Source: JBCBDX01 sp039815825 (GTDB taxonomy: Bacteria; Pseudomonadota; Alphaproteobacteria; Rhizobiales; Rhizobiaceae). Taken from it: 36,386 nt of DNA. The notes under the pieces were generated by a model. That model did not search any database. It was not told the origin of the DNA and was given only the letters and a program-made list of their open reading frames with translations. Made by a program: the position numbers and the translations under genes. The stretch is taken from positions 1 through 36,386 of the forward strand of contig JBCBYO010000031.1 of NCBI GenBank assembly GCA_039815825.1, written 5' to 3'. Below are positions 1 to 8,005 of this stretch, piece by piece. Within the stretch, counting starts at the first letter, position 1; the number at the start of each line of letters is the position of its first letter.

Positions 1-20
1 CCAAAAAACCGTTCCTCACA

Positions 21-93
21 CCGTTTGTGATCAAAACGGCACCCCATAACCACCCATTCACACGGATGATCACACAGATTGTGAGCAGTGTGA
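21..93 (-). other. Inverted repeats downstream of rnpB (possible 3' processing or terminator region)
   Basis: The stretch beyond the 3' end of RNase P RNA has no gene. It contains two short hairpins: CCGTTT/AAACGG at 21–39 and TCACAC/GTGTGA at 70–93. On the minus strand a run of six T lies at positions 8–3, about 12 bases past the first hairpin. This could end the transcript but is not a textbook terminator. Confidence 0.3.
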
Positions 94-116
94 GGGGAAT
101 ATCCATAAAAGTTAGG

Positions 117-511
117 TACCAGTCGGCCTGTAAGCCGGGTTCTGTTCCCCTGAAAATCAGGTTCGGCAACCATTCATCTGGGACGCTTGTTGCCAAACGC
201 CTCATGCAACCCACCCGGACGACTGGTGTGGAGCCACCGCACACCCTTTTGGGGTGACACACGCCGTCCCTATTCGGTCTTGCTCCCGGTGGGGTTTACC
301 CTGCCATGCCTGTTACCAGCCATGCGGTGGGCTCTTACCCCACCCTTTCACCTTTACCGCGCATGCGCGGTAGTTTGCTTTCTGTGGCACTTTCCCTGGG
401 GTCGCCCCCGCCGGACGTTATCCGGCACCGTTTCTCCGTGGAGCCCGGACTTTCCTCGACGCGCACCTTTCGGCATTTGCAACGCCGCGGCTGCCCGGCC
501 GACTGGCCCAG
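117..511 (-). ncRNA. rnpB: RNase P RNA (bacterial class A)
   Basis: This is the catalytic RNA of ribonuclease P, which removes 5' leaders from tRNA precursors. Read on the minus strand, it shows the conserved 5' core ending in GAGGAAAGTCCGGGCTCC (about 430–460), the ACAGAAA segment, the GGTAA/GGGTAAACCCC region, and the 3' core with AACAGAACCCGGCTTACAG just inside the left end. The two ends are complementary (GGCCAGTCGGCC near 510 against GGCCGACTGG near 120), as expected for helix P1. The length of about 395 nt fits alphaproteobacterial class A RNAs. Several short reading frames cross it and are not genes. The exact ends are estimated from the P1 pairing. Confidence 0.95.
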
Positions 512-513
512 CC

Positions 514-524
514 TCTATATATAA
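514..524 (-). promoter_or_regulatory. Probable -10 region of rnpB
   Basis: A run of TATATATA lies 5–12 bases upstream of the estimated 5' end of RNase P RNA on the minus strand, the right place for a -10 element. No convincing -35 was found 17 bases further up. It lies in the short gap before the oxidoreductase stop codon at 540. Confidence 0.4.
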
Positions 525-539
525 GGAGGTATGGTAACG

Positions 540-1682
540 CTAGAGCGTGCTTTTCATGGCATATTGGCCGCCATGATCGGATATCCGGTTCAGCGCCAAA
601 GCCGCCTCGGTGACATGCAACGCGCGAGCCGCCAGCGCTCTGCGCGCATCATCATCGCCTATGGCTTTTTCGACAGCCACAATCCCGGCACAAAAATCAA
701 TCTGCGACGGGAACTTCGGCAATGATTTCTCACCCGATGATTTGTACCGGATGCGCTTGCCTTCGTTGAACTTGACCGGCAGAACGCCCCCCAGCATCGC
801 CTCAAGCCGCCTCACGACGCGAAAACCCAAAGGCGGCACCTCTCCTTGCACACTCATATGTATGGCAGATCGATTGTCCCAAAGATCATCGACCGTGATC
901 GTGCCGCGCTCACCCATGATAGTGAGCGACCGATCTTTGGGCGCGCTTAGGCCATTTGTGAGCCGCGCCACGACGCCACTTTGAAAGATCAAACAAGCAG
1001 TTGAAAAATCTGGCGCCATTTTTTCGGGTGCAATGTCGACGCCCTTATCCATGAAAAATGTAGCCGATGTGCCCGTCATCGTTTCAATCGGGCCAAACAG
1101 TTCGATCAACCAGGAAAGCGCATAACCTGAATGTTCCAGGGTGCAGCCAATTTCGAACTCATGCTTGCCTGGCCAAGGCGCTCCCGAAACCGAGCGCCAC
1201 GTCTGCCAATTGTCACGAAAGACAGGTCCGTCCTCCATCTGCGCATAAACAAGCTTGGGCGCGCCAATGTCGCCACGTTCGATAAGCTTACGGGTTGCCC
1301 CATACGCATCGGAAAACCGGTTGGCGGGCGCACCGCCCAGAACAAGACGTTTTTGATCGGCAAGCCGGACCAGCGCTTTCGCTTCTTCAATCGACATGGC
1401 CAACGGCTTTTCGCAATAGACATGCTTGCCAGCCTCAAGCGCGGCCTTGGCGAGGTCGAAGTGCGTTTCCGGCGTGGTGAGAACTGCGATTGCTTCGATA
1501 GATGGTTCGGCAAGAACGTCGTCGAAGCTCGATGCCGCATGCACACGATAATGCTGCGAAAATTGCGTGAGCCGCTTTGGGTCGACGTCATAGACACCCG
1601 CAAGCTTCAACGAGCGATGGTTCTCCAGGGTCGTCATGTAGTAATCAGCCACAAACCCACAGCCGACAATGGCAAAACGCAT
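540..1682 (-). CDS. Gfo/Idh/MocA family NAD(P)-dependent oxidoreductase
   Basis: Predicted cytoplasmic sugar, cyclitol or related dehydrogenase of 380 residues. The N-terminal Rossmann fold carries GxGxxA (G7, G9, A12). The family motif EKP is at residues 91–93, where its lysine is a conserved catalytic residue. The C-terminal half fits the alpha/beta substrate domain of the family. The ATG at 1682 is preferred because GAAGGAAAT lies just upstream; a GTG at 1697 in the same frame has no such site. The gene is divergent from glycerol kinase across about 140 bases, so a role in polyol or sugar metabolism is reasonable. The substrate cannot be read from the sequence. Confidence 0.88.
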   Translation of the reverse strand: MRFAIVGCGFVADYYMTTLENHRSLKLAGVYDVDPKRLTQFSQHYRVHAASSFDDVLAEPSIEAIAVLTTPETHFDLAKAALEAGKHVYCEKPLAMSIEEAKALVRLADQKRLVLGGAPANRFSDAYGATRKLIERGDIGAPKLVYAQMEDGPVFRDNWQTWRSVSGAPWPGKHEFEIGCTLEHSGYALSWLIELFGPIETMTGTSATFFMDKGVDIAPEKMAPDFSTACLIFQSGVVARLTNGLSAPKDRSLTIMGERGTITVDDLWDNRSAIHMSVQGEVPPLGFRVVRRLEAMLGGVLPVKFNEGKRIRYKSSGEKSLPKFPSQIDFCAGIVAVEKAIGDDDARRALAARALHVTEAALALNRISDHGGQYAMKSTL

Positions 1683-1823
1683 GGTTATTTCCTTCACGGC
1701 TAGGCTTTACAACAAGGGAATTGAAATCCGGTTAGCGGCGGCAAACAAACTGCAGCGCTTGATTGACGTTGCCAAAAGCGCTTAGACCCTGTCGCAAGAA
1801 AAGCAAAAATGACGGGATCGAAA

Positions 1824-3323
1824 ATGTCTGGATTTGTCCTCTCCATTGACCAAGGCACAACTTCTTCGCGCGCTATCATATTTGACGACCAGCAGACTAT
1901 TGTCGCCGTCAGTCAGCGCGAATTCACGCAGCATTTTCCTGCATCCGGCTGGGTTGAGCACGATGTGGAAGAAATCTGGCGTTCGGTTCTGGAGACGTGC
2001 CGCGAGGCCATCGCAAAGGCGGGCATTAAGCCCAACCAAATTGCCGCCATCGGCATTACCAACCAGCGCGAAACTGTGGTCGTTTGGGATAAAAAAACCG
2101 GCGCGCCGATCCATCGCGCCATCGTATGGCAAGACCGTCGTACAGCCGATATCTGTGACCAACTGAAAAGCGCAGGCCATGGCGACTTGTTTACCGCCAA
2201 AACCGGACTTCTGCTTGATCCATACTTCTCCGGCACGAAGATCGCCTGGCTGCTTGATCATGTCGACGGCACGCGCGCAAAGGCGGAAAAGGGCGAGCTG
2301 CTCTTTGGTACCATCGACACCTATTTGCTCTGGAAGTTGACCGGTGGACGAGCGCACAAAACCGACGCCACAAACGCCTCACGCACATTGCTTTACAATA
2401 TTCACACCGGCCAATGGGACGACGAGCTCTGCGCGCTCCTGAATGTACCCCAAGCCTTGTTGCCAAGCGTCGAGGATTGTGACCACGCCTTTGGCACGAC
2501 GGTAGAAGACTTGCTCGGCGCAGCGATCCCAATCGCAGGGATCGCAGGTGACCAACATGCGGCAACGCTGGGCCAGGCCTGCTTTGAACCCGGCATGATC
2601 AAGTCCACCTACGGAACAGGGTGCTTTGCAATGTTGAATACAGGTGACACGGCAGTCGCCTCGACCAACCGCCTGCTCACCACGATCGCATACCGAATAG
2701 GTGGTAAAACCAACTATGCACTGGAAGGTTCCATCTTTATAGCTGGCGCCGCCGTGCAATGGCTTCGCGATGGCGCAGGCATGATCGAAGAGGCCTCCCA
2801 GAGCGGCGCGATGGCCGCCGAGGCGGACCCGAGCCAAAATCTCATTTTGGTCCCAGCATTCGCGGGTTTGGGCGCGCCTTATTGGGAACCAAACGCGCGC
2901 GGCGCAGTCTTCGGCCTGACGCGAAACTCCGGCCCGCGCGAGTTTGCAAAGGCATGCCTTGAAGCAGTCTGCTATCAGACAAGCGATTTGATTGAAGCCA
3001 TGTCGAAAGATATTGATCTGTCCAAATCCGAGCAGCCATTGCGCGTCGATGGGGGCATGGTCGCCAGCGAGTGGACCATGCAGTGCCTTGCAAACACGCT
3101 CGGCGTAAGCGTCGACCGCCCTCAGATCGCCGAGACAACCGCGCTGGGCGCTGCTTGGCTCGCCGGCAAATCAGTCGGCGTTTGGCCAGACATGGATGAG
3201 TTCTCCAAGAGCTGGAAGCTCGACCGTCAATTCACACCAGAAACCACACAATCACAGCGCGACAAAAAGCTACGCCATTGGAAGGCCGCCGTTCAGGCGA
3301 CCATCGCGCAGAGCAAAGGGTAG
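1824..3323 (+). CDS. glpK: Glycerol kinase
   Basis: Phosphorylates glycerol with ATP to sn-glycerol 3-phosphate in the cytoplasm. The 499-residue protein has the FGGY kinase layout. The phosphate-binding DQGTTSSR is at residues 9–16, TNQRET comes at about 80, and the nucleotide-binding GxxGDQHAA and YGTGCF segments lie in the middle. The C-terminal FGGY segment includes RVDGGM. Length and motifs are normal. The start is set at the second in-frame ATG because the family begins MSGFVLxIDQGT; the ATG at 1809 would add five residues. No glycerol facilitator or glpD is adjacent. It converges with the COG0523 gene, with five bases between the stops. Confidence 0.96.
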   Translation: MSGFVLSIDQGTTSSRAIIFDDQQTIVAVSQREFTQHFPASGWVEHDVEEIWRSVLETCREAIAKAGIKPNQIAAIGITNQRETVVVWDKKTGAPIHRAIVWQDRRTADICDQLKSAGHGDLFTAKTGLLLDPYFSGTKIAWLLDHVDGTRAKAEKGELLFGTIDTYLLWKLTGGRAHKTDATNASRTLLYNIHTGQWDDELCALLNVPQALLPSVEDCDHAFGTTVEDLLGAAIPIAGIAGDQHAATLGQACFEPGMIKSTYGTGCFAMLNTGDTAVASTNRLLTTIAYRIGGKTNYALEGSIFIAGAAVQWLRDGAGMIEEASQSGAMAAEADPSQNLILVPAFAGLGAPYWEPNARGAVFGLTRNSGPREFAKACLEAVCYQTSDLIEAMSKDIDLSKSEQPLRVDGGMVASEWTMQCLANTLGVSVDRPQIAETTALGAAWLAGKSVGVWPDMDEFSKSWKLDRQFTPETTQSQRDKKLRHWKAAVQATIAQSKG

Positions 3324-3328
3324 CGGCG

Positions 3329-4534
3329 TTAGGCCGCTTGTTTTTCCCATGACGGGAACGGATCGGGCAATGATTGCCAAAGGTCCGGCAAGAACGCGGG
3401 TGCCTTGATCAGGCATGCGTCCAGCTGTGCAGTCAAAGCCGCTTCATCCATCGGATCGCAACCAATAAAGACAATCTCCTGGCGACGATCGCCCCAAACG
3501 GGATCGAAATAGGATTCCATCTCGCGATGCCAATTTGGATCGTCCGGCCAATATTCCTTGGGCGCGGCGGACCACCAAAGACCACGCTTTTCGGTGCGCA
3601 CCAATGCGCCGGCCATGGACAATTCACCGACATAGCGAGAACGCGTCGCCAGCCAAAAAAAGCCCTTAGCACGCACAACGCCCGGCCAAGCCTTGTTGAT
3701 GAACGCTTGAAACGCCATCGGTTCAAACGGTTGTTTTGCGCGGTAGACAAAAGAGCGGATGCCATATTCTTCCGTCTCTGGCACATGGTCGGCAAACCCA
3801 TGCAACTCCTTGTACCAAAGCGGATGCTCATGGGCCTTGTCGAAATCAAAGCGACCAGTGCCCATCACCTGATCAAGTGCGACCTTTGAGAAATCGGTCT
3901 CAATGACCACCGCCTCTGAATTCAGCGAGCGGATGATTTTGCGCGCAGCATCAACGTTTTGGGGCGTCGCAGAGGAGACTTTGTTGAGGATAATCGTGTC
4001 GGCAAATTCCATCTGATCGACGAGCAGATCTACCAGTGTGCGATTGTCGTCATCGCCCATTGTCTCGCCACGATCGGCCAAAAAGTCACTCGACGCATAG
4101 TCGTTCAGAAGACTTGCCGCATCTACAACGGTCACCATGGAATCCAACTCAGCGACATCGGCCAGGCTGAAACCGTCTTCATCGCGAAATTCAAACGTAG
4201 ACGCGACCGGCAGCGGTTCGGAGATCCCCGTCGATTCAATCAGGAGATGATCAAACTTGTTCTGCTTGGCCAGCGCTGTCACTTCCTTGAGCAGATCATC
4301 GCGCAGCGTGCAGCAGATGCACCCATTGGTCATTTCAACCAACTGTTCCTCGGTGCGCGACAGGTTCGCACCGCTGTCACGCACGAGACTGGCATCGATG
4401 TTGACCTCGCTCATGTCGTTGACGATGACCGCGACGCGCTTGCCTTCGCGGTTGTTCAAAATGTGATTAAGAAGCGTGGTTTTCCCCGCTCCCAAAAAGC
4501 CAGAAAGTACCGTCACTGGTAGACGCTGTTGCAT
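3329..4534 (-). CDS. COG0523/CobW-family GTPase, probable zinc metallochaperone (ZigA/YciC type)
   Basis: G3E-family GTP-binding protein of 401 residues. It has the Walker A GFLGAGKTT (residues 12–20), the metal-binding GCICC with cysteines at 72, 74 and 75, an ESTGISEP switch segment near 100, and the C-terminal CobW_C domain. COG0523 proteins near zinc-uptake genes are thought to deliver zinc to client enzymes in scarcity. It lies downstream of znuA on the same strand, about 70 bases away, so co-transcription from the Zur-controlled promoter is likely. It lacks the long His-rich linker of some relatives. A cobalamin (CobW) role is less likely because no cobalamin genes are nearby. Confidence 0.9.
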   Translation of the reverse strand: MQQRLPVTVLSGFLGAGKTTLLNHILNNREGKRVAVIVNDMSEVNIDASLVRDSGANLSRTEEQLVEMTNGCICCTLRDDLLKEVTALAKQNKFDHLLIESTGISEPLPVASTFEFRDEDGFSLADVAELDSMVTVVDAASLLNDYASSDFLADRGETMGDDDNRTLVDLLVDQMEFADTIILNKVSSATPQNVDAARKIIRSLNSEAVVIETDFSKVALDQVMGTGRFDFDKAHEHPLWYKELHGFADHVPETEEYGIRSFVYRAKQPFEPMAFQAFINKAWPGVVRAKGFFWLATRSRYVGELSMAGALVRTEKRGLWWSAAPKEYWPDDPNWHREMESYFDPVWGDRRQEIVFIGCDPMDEAALTAQLDACLIKAPAFLPDLWQSLPDPFPSWEKQAA

Positions 4535-4569
4535 GCCTTACCCCGTAAATTTTTGAACAAGAAATTGCA

Positions 4570-4585
4570 GGCGGCCGAAGCCGCC
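4570..4585 (-). terminator. Hairpin between znuA and the COG0523 gene
   Basis: A perfect GGCGGC-CGAA-GCCGCC stem-loop lies in the gap after znuA. On the minus strand it is followed only by a T-rich stretch, not a clean T run. It may cause partial termination, lowering expression of the downstream GTPase, or stabilise the znuA mRNA 3' end. Confidence 0.4.
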
Positions 4586-4601
4586 CGCGGCCCCAATTGA
4601 C

Positions 4602-5783
4602 TCAGCTTGGTTCGGAGAGGCACGTCTTAATGGACGACGCCATGTTGTTGATGAGGTCGAAGTAAAGACCGGGACCTTCTTCAAGCCCAGCACCGAGTGG
4701 ATCAAGGACGCCAGAAGCGGCGGCCGTGCCTTCAACCACAGTTGTTACGAGTTTCGGCTCGAATTGAGGTTCGGCAAATACGCAGGTAGCGCCAAGCTCT
4801 TCGACCCGCTCACGAATTTCGGCGATCCGTGCCGCGCCTGGCATAACTTCTGGTGAGATGGTGATGGAACCGGAGGCTGTGACATCAAATCGGTTCTCAA
4901 AATACTGATAGGCATCGTGGAAGACAATGAAACCCTTGTCATGCACCGGTTCCAGATCAGCGCTGATTTCAGCGGTGAGCGCATCCAACTTGGCCATCAA
5001 AGCTTCGGCATTGGCCTCATAAGTTGCGGCATTGGCAGGATCAGCTTCAGCTAGCGCTTCTTCAATTTCATGCACCATTGCCTTTGCGTTTTGTGGGTCA
5101 AGCCAGATGTGGGCATCGAACTCGCCGTGATCGTGATCATCATGGCCAGCGTCCGCCGTCTCTTTGTGCCCGTGGTCATGGTCATGGTCGTCATGACCTG
5201 CATCTGCTGTTTCCTTGTGACCGTGATCATGGTCGTCATGCCCAGCATCGGCGGTTTCCTTGTGACCATGGTCGTGATCATGGTCGTCGTGATCAGCCTC
5301 AGCGGTTTCTTTGTGACCATGATCATGATCGTCATGGTCTGCGGAAGCCTCGCTATGACCGTGATCATCATGATCATCATGATCATCATGGTCATCATGG
5401 TCATCATGGTCATGCGAATCAAACGCACCACCTTCGCGGAATTCCAGTTTGATCAGATCATGGGCATCAATAAGCTCGACCGACTTGGCCGAGGTTGCCA
5501 ACGTCTCAACCGGGCCTTCAAGAAACGCCTCAAGCTCATGCCCTATCCAAAACACGACATTTGCATCCTGAAGCGTCTGCGCTTGGGAGGGCTTCAATGC
5601 ATAAGTGTGCGGTGAACCGGCACCCTCAACAATAAGCACCGGAGACCCCACACCTTCCATGACGGCAGCAACCAGCGAGTGAACCGGCTTGATAGACGCG
5701 ACCACATTGACTTCCGCGCTCGCGGTGACAGCAGATGAAGCGATCAGTGTGGATGCAAACAATGTGGCCTTGAGGCGATGCAT
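4602..5783 (-). CDS. znuA: Zinc ABC transporter periplasmic binding protein with expanded His/Asp loop
   Basis: Captures Zn2+ in the periplasm and passes it to ZnuBC. Residues 1–23 form a Sec signal peptide ending in ASA. The cluster A-1 binding histidines include H35 (KPVHSLV), one in DAHIWLDP (223–230) and one in VFHDAYQYF. Two late cysteines match the conserved disulfide of ZnuA proteins. Residues 123–220 form an unusually long low-complexity loop with 29 histidines: first HDD triplets, then four units around GHKETA. At 393 residues it is longer than typical ZnuA because of this loop. The ATG at 5783 has AGGAG upstream. It diverges from znuC. Confidence 0.95.
   Translation of the reverse strand: MHRLKATLFASTLIASSAVTASAEVNVVASIKPVHSLVAAVMEGVGSPVLIVEGAGSPHTYALKPSQAQTLQDANVVFWIGHELEAFLEGPVETLATSAKSVELIDAHDLIKLEFREGGAFDSHDHDDHDDHDDHDDHDDHGHSEASADHDDHDHGHKETAEADHDDHDHDHGHKETADAGHDDHDHGHKETADAGHDDHDHDHGHKETADAGHDDHDHGEFDAHIWLDPQNAKAMVHEIEEALAEADPANAATYEANAEALMAKLDALTAEISADLEPVHDKGFIVFHDAYQYFENRFDVTASGSITISPEVMPGAARIAEIRERVEELGATCVFAEPQFEPKLVTTVVEGTAAASGVLDPLGAGLEEGPGLYFDLINNMASSIKTCLSEPS
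5125..5416 (-). repeat. Tandem repeats encoding the His/Asp loop of ZnuA
   Basis: Bases 5361–5414 are a near-perfect 9-bp tandem repeat (ATGATCATC and variants on the plus strand), encoding HDD. Bases 5125–5345 hold four longer units of about 45–54 bp, each encoding a GHKETA core plus a His/Asp stretch. The copies differ at synonymous positions, so the protein pattern appears to be kept by selection while the DNA drifts. The long open frames on the opposite strand here are repeat artefacts. Confidence 0.9.
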
Positions 5784-5809
5784 GGGGAACTCCTTGGGGT
5801 GTCAAAACG

Positions 5810-5833
5810 CAATGTTATGTTATAACAATATTG
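5810..5833. promoter_or_regulatory. Probable Zur operator between znuA and znuC
   Basis: The AT-rich divergent gap contains the perfect palindrome TGTTATAACA (5818–5827) inside a longer imperfect dyad (CAAT…ATTG, 5810–5833). This resembles the ATGTTATAACAT-like operators of alphaproteobacterial Zur. It lies 27 bases upstream of the znuA start and about 70 bases from the znuC start. One site could therefore control both transcripts. Zur itself is encoded downstream at 7589. Confidence 0.65.
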
Positions 5834-5902
5834 TCGCGCCGTATATCGTGTGCGATAGGCAAGCGCAACCGTTTTCCCAGGTTTAAACTGCTGCAGGATT
5901 GT

Positions 5903-6733
5903 ATGCTCAAGAAACCAGAACCACTTGTCACACTTGAGAACGCTGGGGTTTATCGCGCCGGTCGTTGGCTCGTGCGCGGTGTCGGGCTATCGATCAGTGC
6001 CGGCGAAATCGTCACACTGATCGGGCCCAATGGGTCAGGCAAATCGACAACGGCCAAAATGGCTTTGCGCATATTAAAGCCAGACGAAGGTGTTGTCAGG
6101 CGGCGACCTGATCTTAAGATTGCCTATGTACCGCAGAAACTCACCATAGATTGGACAATGCCGCTCGCAGTGCGCCGTTTCCTGCGATTAACCGGCGATA
6201 TTACTGCCCAAGCTGCAGAAGATGCTCTGGCTGCTACCGGCGTGAGCCATCTTGCAGATGCTGAGGTTCGCTCGCTGTCTGGCGGCGAGTTCCAACGGGT
6301 TATGTTGGCGCGCGCCATCGCGCGAAAACCTGATCTGCTGGTGCTCGATGAACCGGTACAAGGCGTCGACTTTACGGGCGAGATCGCGCTCTACGATCTA
6401 ATCAAGGAAATTCGCGATGAGATCCATTGTGGTATCCTTTTGATTTCCCACGATCTGCACGTTGTGATGGCCGCAACCGACCGGGTGATTTGCCTCAACG
6501 GGCACGTCTGTTGCTCTGGCACACCGACTGCCGTCGCCACCAGCCCTGAATACAAAGCACTGTTCGGGGCCCGCGCAACCTCGACGCTGGCGGTTTATGA
6601 GCACCAGCATGATCATGTGCATTTGCCTGATGGCCGGGTTGCGCACGCCGATGGCTCCATCACAGATCACTGCCACCTGGATGACGGCCACCATCACCAT
6701 CATGACGCGGAGGGCAAACCCGATGCTGGATGA
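5903..6733 (+). CDS. znuC: Zinc ABC transporter ATP-binding protein with His-rich C-terminal tail
   Basis: ATPase subunit that powers zinc import through ZnuB. The 276-residue protein has Walker A GPNGSGKST, signature LSGGEFQRV, Walker B LLVLDEP and the H-loop ISHDL. The last 45 or so residues form a His/Asp-rich tail with HQHDHVH, DHCHLDD and five consecutive histidines, which could bind zinc on the cytoplasmic side. The ATG at 5903 follows AGGAT; the frame is open from 5831 but that part overlaps the operator. It overlaps znuB by 11 bases, indicating translational coupling. Confidence 0.95.
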   Translation: MLKKPEPLVTLENAGVYRAGRWLVRGVGLSISAGEIVTLIGPNGSGKSTTAKMALRILKPDEGVVRRRPDLKIAYVPQKLTIDWTMPLAVRRFLRLTGDITAQAAEDALAATGVSHLADAEVRSLSGGEFQRVMLARAIARKPDLLVLDEPVQGVDFTGEIALYDLIKEIRDEIHCGILLISHDLHVVMAATDRVICLNGHVCCSGTPTAVATSPEYKALFGARATSTLAVYEHQHDHVHLPDGRVAHADGSITDHCHLDDGHHHHHDAEGKPDAG

Positions 6734-7592
6734 TTTCTTCACCCGCGCCATCCTGGCGGGCATCGGCGTTGCACTGGTCGCCGGGCCACTCGGCTGTTTC
6801 ATTGTTTGGCGGCGCCTCGCCTATTTTGGCGACACACTTTCGCACGCAGCGCTGCTCGGTGTCGCGCTGGCGTTCTTGTTTGAAGTCAACATTACGCTCG
6901 CCGTGTTCGGCGTCTCTGCCTGCGTATCCATCGCGCTGCTGCTACTCCAAAAACGTGGAACGCTGTCTTCTGACGCTTTGCTCGGCCTCCTCGCGCACGC
7001 CTCACTTGCAGTTGGCTTAGTGGTGCTAGCCTTCATGACGTGGATACGGGTCGATCTGATGGGCTTTTTATTCGGCGACATCCTCGCCGTTTCCAAGACC
7101 GATATCGCCACCATTTGGTTGGGCGGTGCCCTCGTGCTTGCCATCCTCGCTTATATTTGGCGCGCCCTTTTTGCCGCCACCGTGAGCGTGGAACTGGCAG
7201 AAGCCGAAGGCATGCATCCGGAGAGAGTGAACATCATCTTCATGCTGTTGATGGCAGCAGTCATTGCGATCTCCATGAAGATCGTCGGCGTTCTGCTGAT
7301 CACCGCGATGCTGATCATCCCTGCAGCAGCCGCACGCCGTTTTGCAAGCGGCCCTGAACAAATGGCCCTGCTGGCCGGTGCCATTGGCGCTGCAGCTGTT
7401 CTCGCAGGTCTTTTTGGCTCATTGGAGTGGGATACCCCGGCCGGGCCGAGCATCGTTGTCGCGGCATTGCTGCTATTCATCCTTTCCATTATTCCGATTT
7501 TACCAACAGGCAGATTTTTACCAACAGGCAGATCGCTTGATGCCAAAGCAGAACATCAAACGCCCAAGCTGCACGAAGGAAGCGAGCCATGA
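6723..7592 (+). CDS. znuB: Zinc ABC transporter permease
   Basis: Inner-membrane channel subunit of the ABC-3 family, about 289 residues and strongly hydrophobic. Features include the N-terminal GPLGCFIVWRRLAYFGDTL segment, the central EAEGMHPERVN coupling-helix region and the C-terminal GPSIVV segment. The start at 6723 (MLDDFF) is chosen because the upstream part of the open frame lies inside znuC. The C-terminal tail holds an in-frame 18-bp duplication giving two LPTGR units. It overlaps zur by ATGA at 7589–7592. Confidence 0.95.
   Translation: MLDDFFTRAILAGIGVALVAGPLGCFIVWRRLAYFGDTLSHAALLGVALAFLFEVNITLAVFGVSACVSIALLLLQKRGTLSSDALLGLLAHASLAVGLVVLAFMTWIRVDLMGFLFGDILAVSKTDIATIWLGGALVLAILAYIWRALFAATVSVELAEAEGMHPERVNIIFMLLMAAVIAISMKIVGVLLITAMLIIPAAAARRFASGPEQMALLAGAIGAAAVLAGLFGSLEWDTPAGPSIVVAALLLFILSIIPILPTGRFLPTGRSLDAKAEHQTPKLHEGSEP
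7498..7533 (+). repeat. Perfect 18-bp tandem duplication in the 3' end of znuB
   Basis: TTTTACCAACAGGCAGAT occurs twice, head to tail, at 7498–7515 and 7516–7533. The unit is six codons, so the frame is kept and the cytoplasmic tail gains a second LPTGR. Identical copies suggest a recent slippage or duplication. Confidence 0.9.
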
Positions 7593-7990
7593 GTGAGCAT
7601 GTTCATGTACCTGAAAAGCTGACCAAGAACCAATCGCTCGTCATGGGTGCCCTCGAAAAAGCCGAAGGCCCACTGAGCGCCTACACAATCCTGGACGAGT
7701 TGCGCGCAGAAGGCTTACGCGCGCCGCTGCAAATCTATCGCGCGTTGGATAAACTGGTTGAGTTCGGATTGGCCCATCGCCTTGAAAGCCTTAATGCGTT
7801 TGTCGCGTGCCGCCACACAAGCTGCGGAGAACAAAAAACCATCGCCTTTATGATCTGCGAAACGTGCGGCCATGTCACCGAAATCAGCGACAAAGCGTTA
7901 GCCGGACAACTTCAATTGCTCGCCGAACAAAGAGCTTTTGTCATGAAGAGCTCGATTGTTGAGCTGCGCGGTGTTTGCAACAGCTGCTAA
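7589..7990 (+). CDS. zur: Fur-family zinc uptake regulator
   Basis: Zinc-responsive repressor of 133 residues. The N-terminal winged helix (about 15–75) includes LSAYTILDELR and APLQIYRALDKLVEFGLAHRLE. The C-terminal dimerisation domain has paired cysteines typical of the structural zinc site of Zur: CETC in the middle and CNSC at the very end, plus the CRHTSC region. It is the last gene of the znuC-znuB-zur operon, overlapping znuB by four bases. It should repress this locus, and therefore itself, through the palindrome at 5810–5833 when zinc is sufficient. Confidence 0.93.
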   Translation: MSEHVHVPEKLTKNQSLVMGALEKAEGPLSAYTILDELRAEGLRAPLQIYRALDKLVEFGLAHRLESLNAFVACRHTSCGEQKTIAFMICETCGHVTEISDKALAGQLQLLAEQRAFVMKSSIVELRGVCNSC

Positions 7991-8005
7991 TCAGGAAGTG
8001 GACGT

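Noticed and set aside
27..537. Short plus-strand reading frames at the left end
   Set aside because: They lie across RNase P RNA, which is clearly recognised on the other strand.
1131..1703. 190-codon plus-strand frame opposite the Gfo/Idh gene
   Set aside because: Shadow of the oxidoreductase coding frame; no start signal and no recognisable motif.
3329..4534. COG0523 gene as cobalamin cobW
   Set aside because: No cobalamin synthesis genes nearby; it sits in the zinc locus after znuA.
5125..5416. Possible CRISPR-like regular repeats
   Set aside because: Units are contiguous, coding and in frame, with no unique spacers and no cas genes nearby.
5024..5615. Long open frames on the plus strand and in other minus frames across the znuA repeats
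   Set aside because: They arise from the repetitive His/Asp codons; they have no ribosome site, and the znuA frame explains the region fully.
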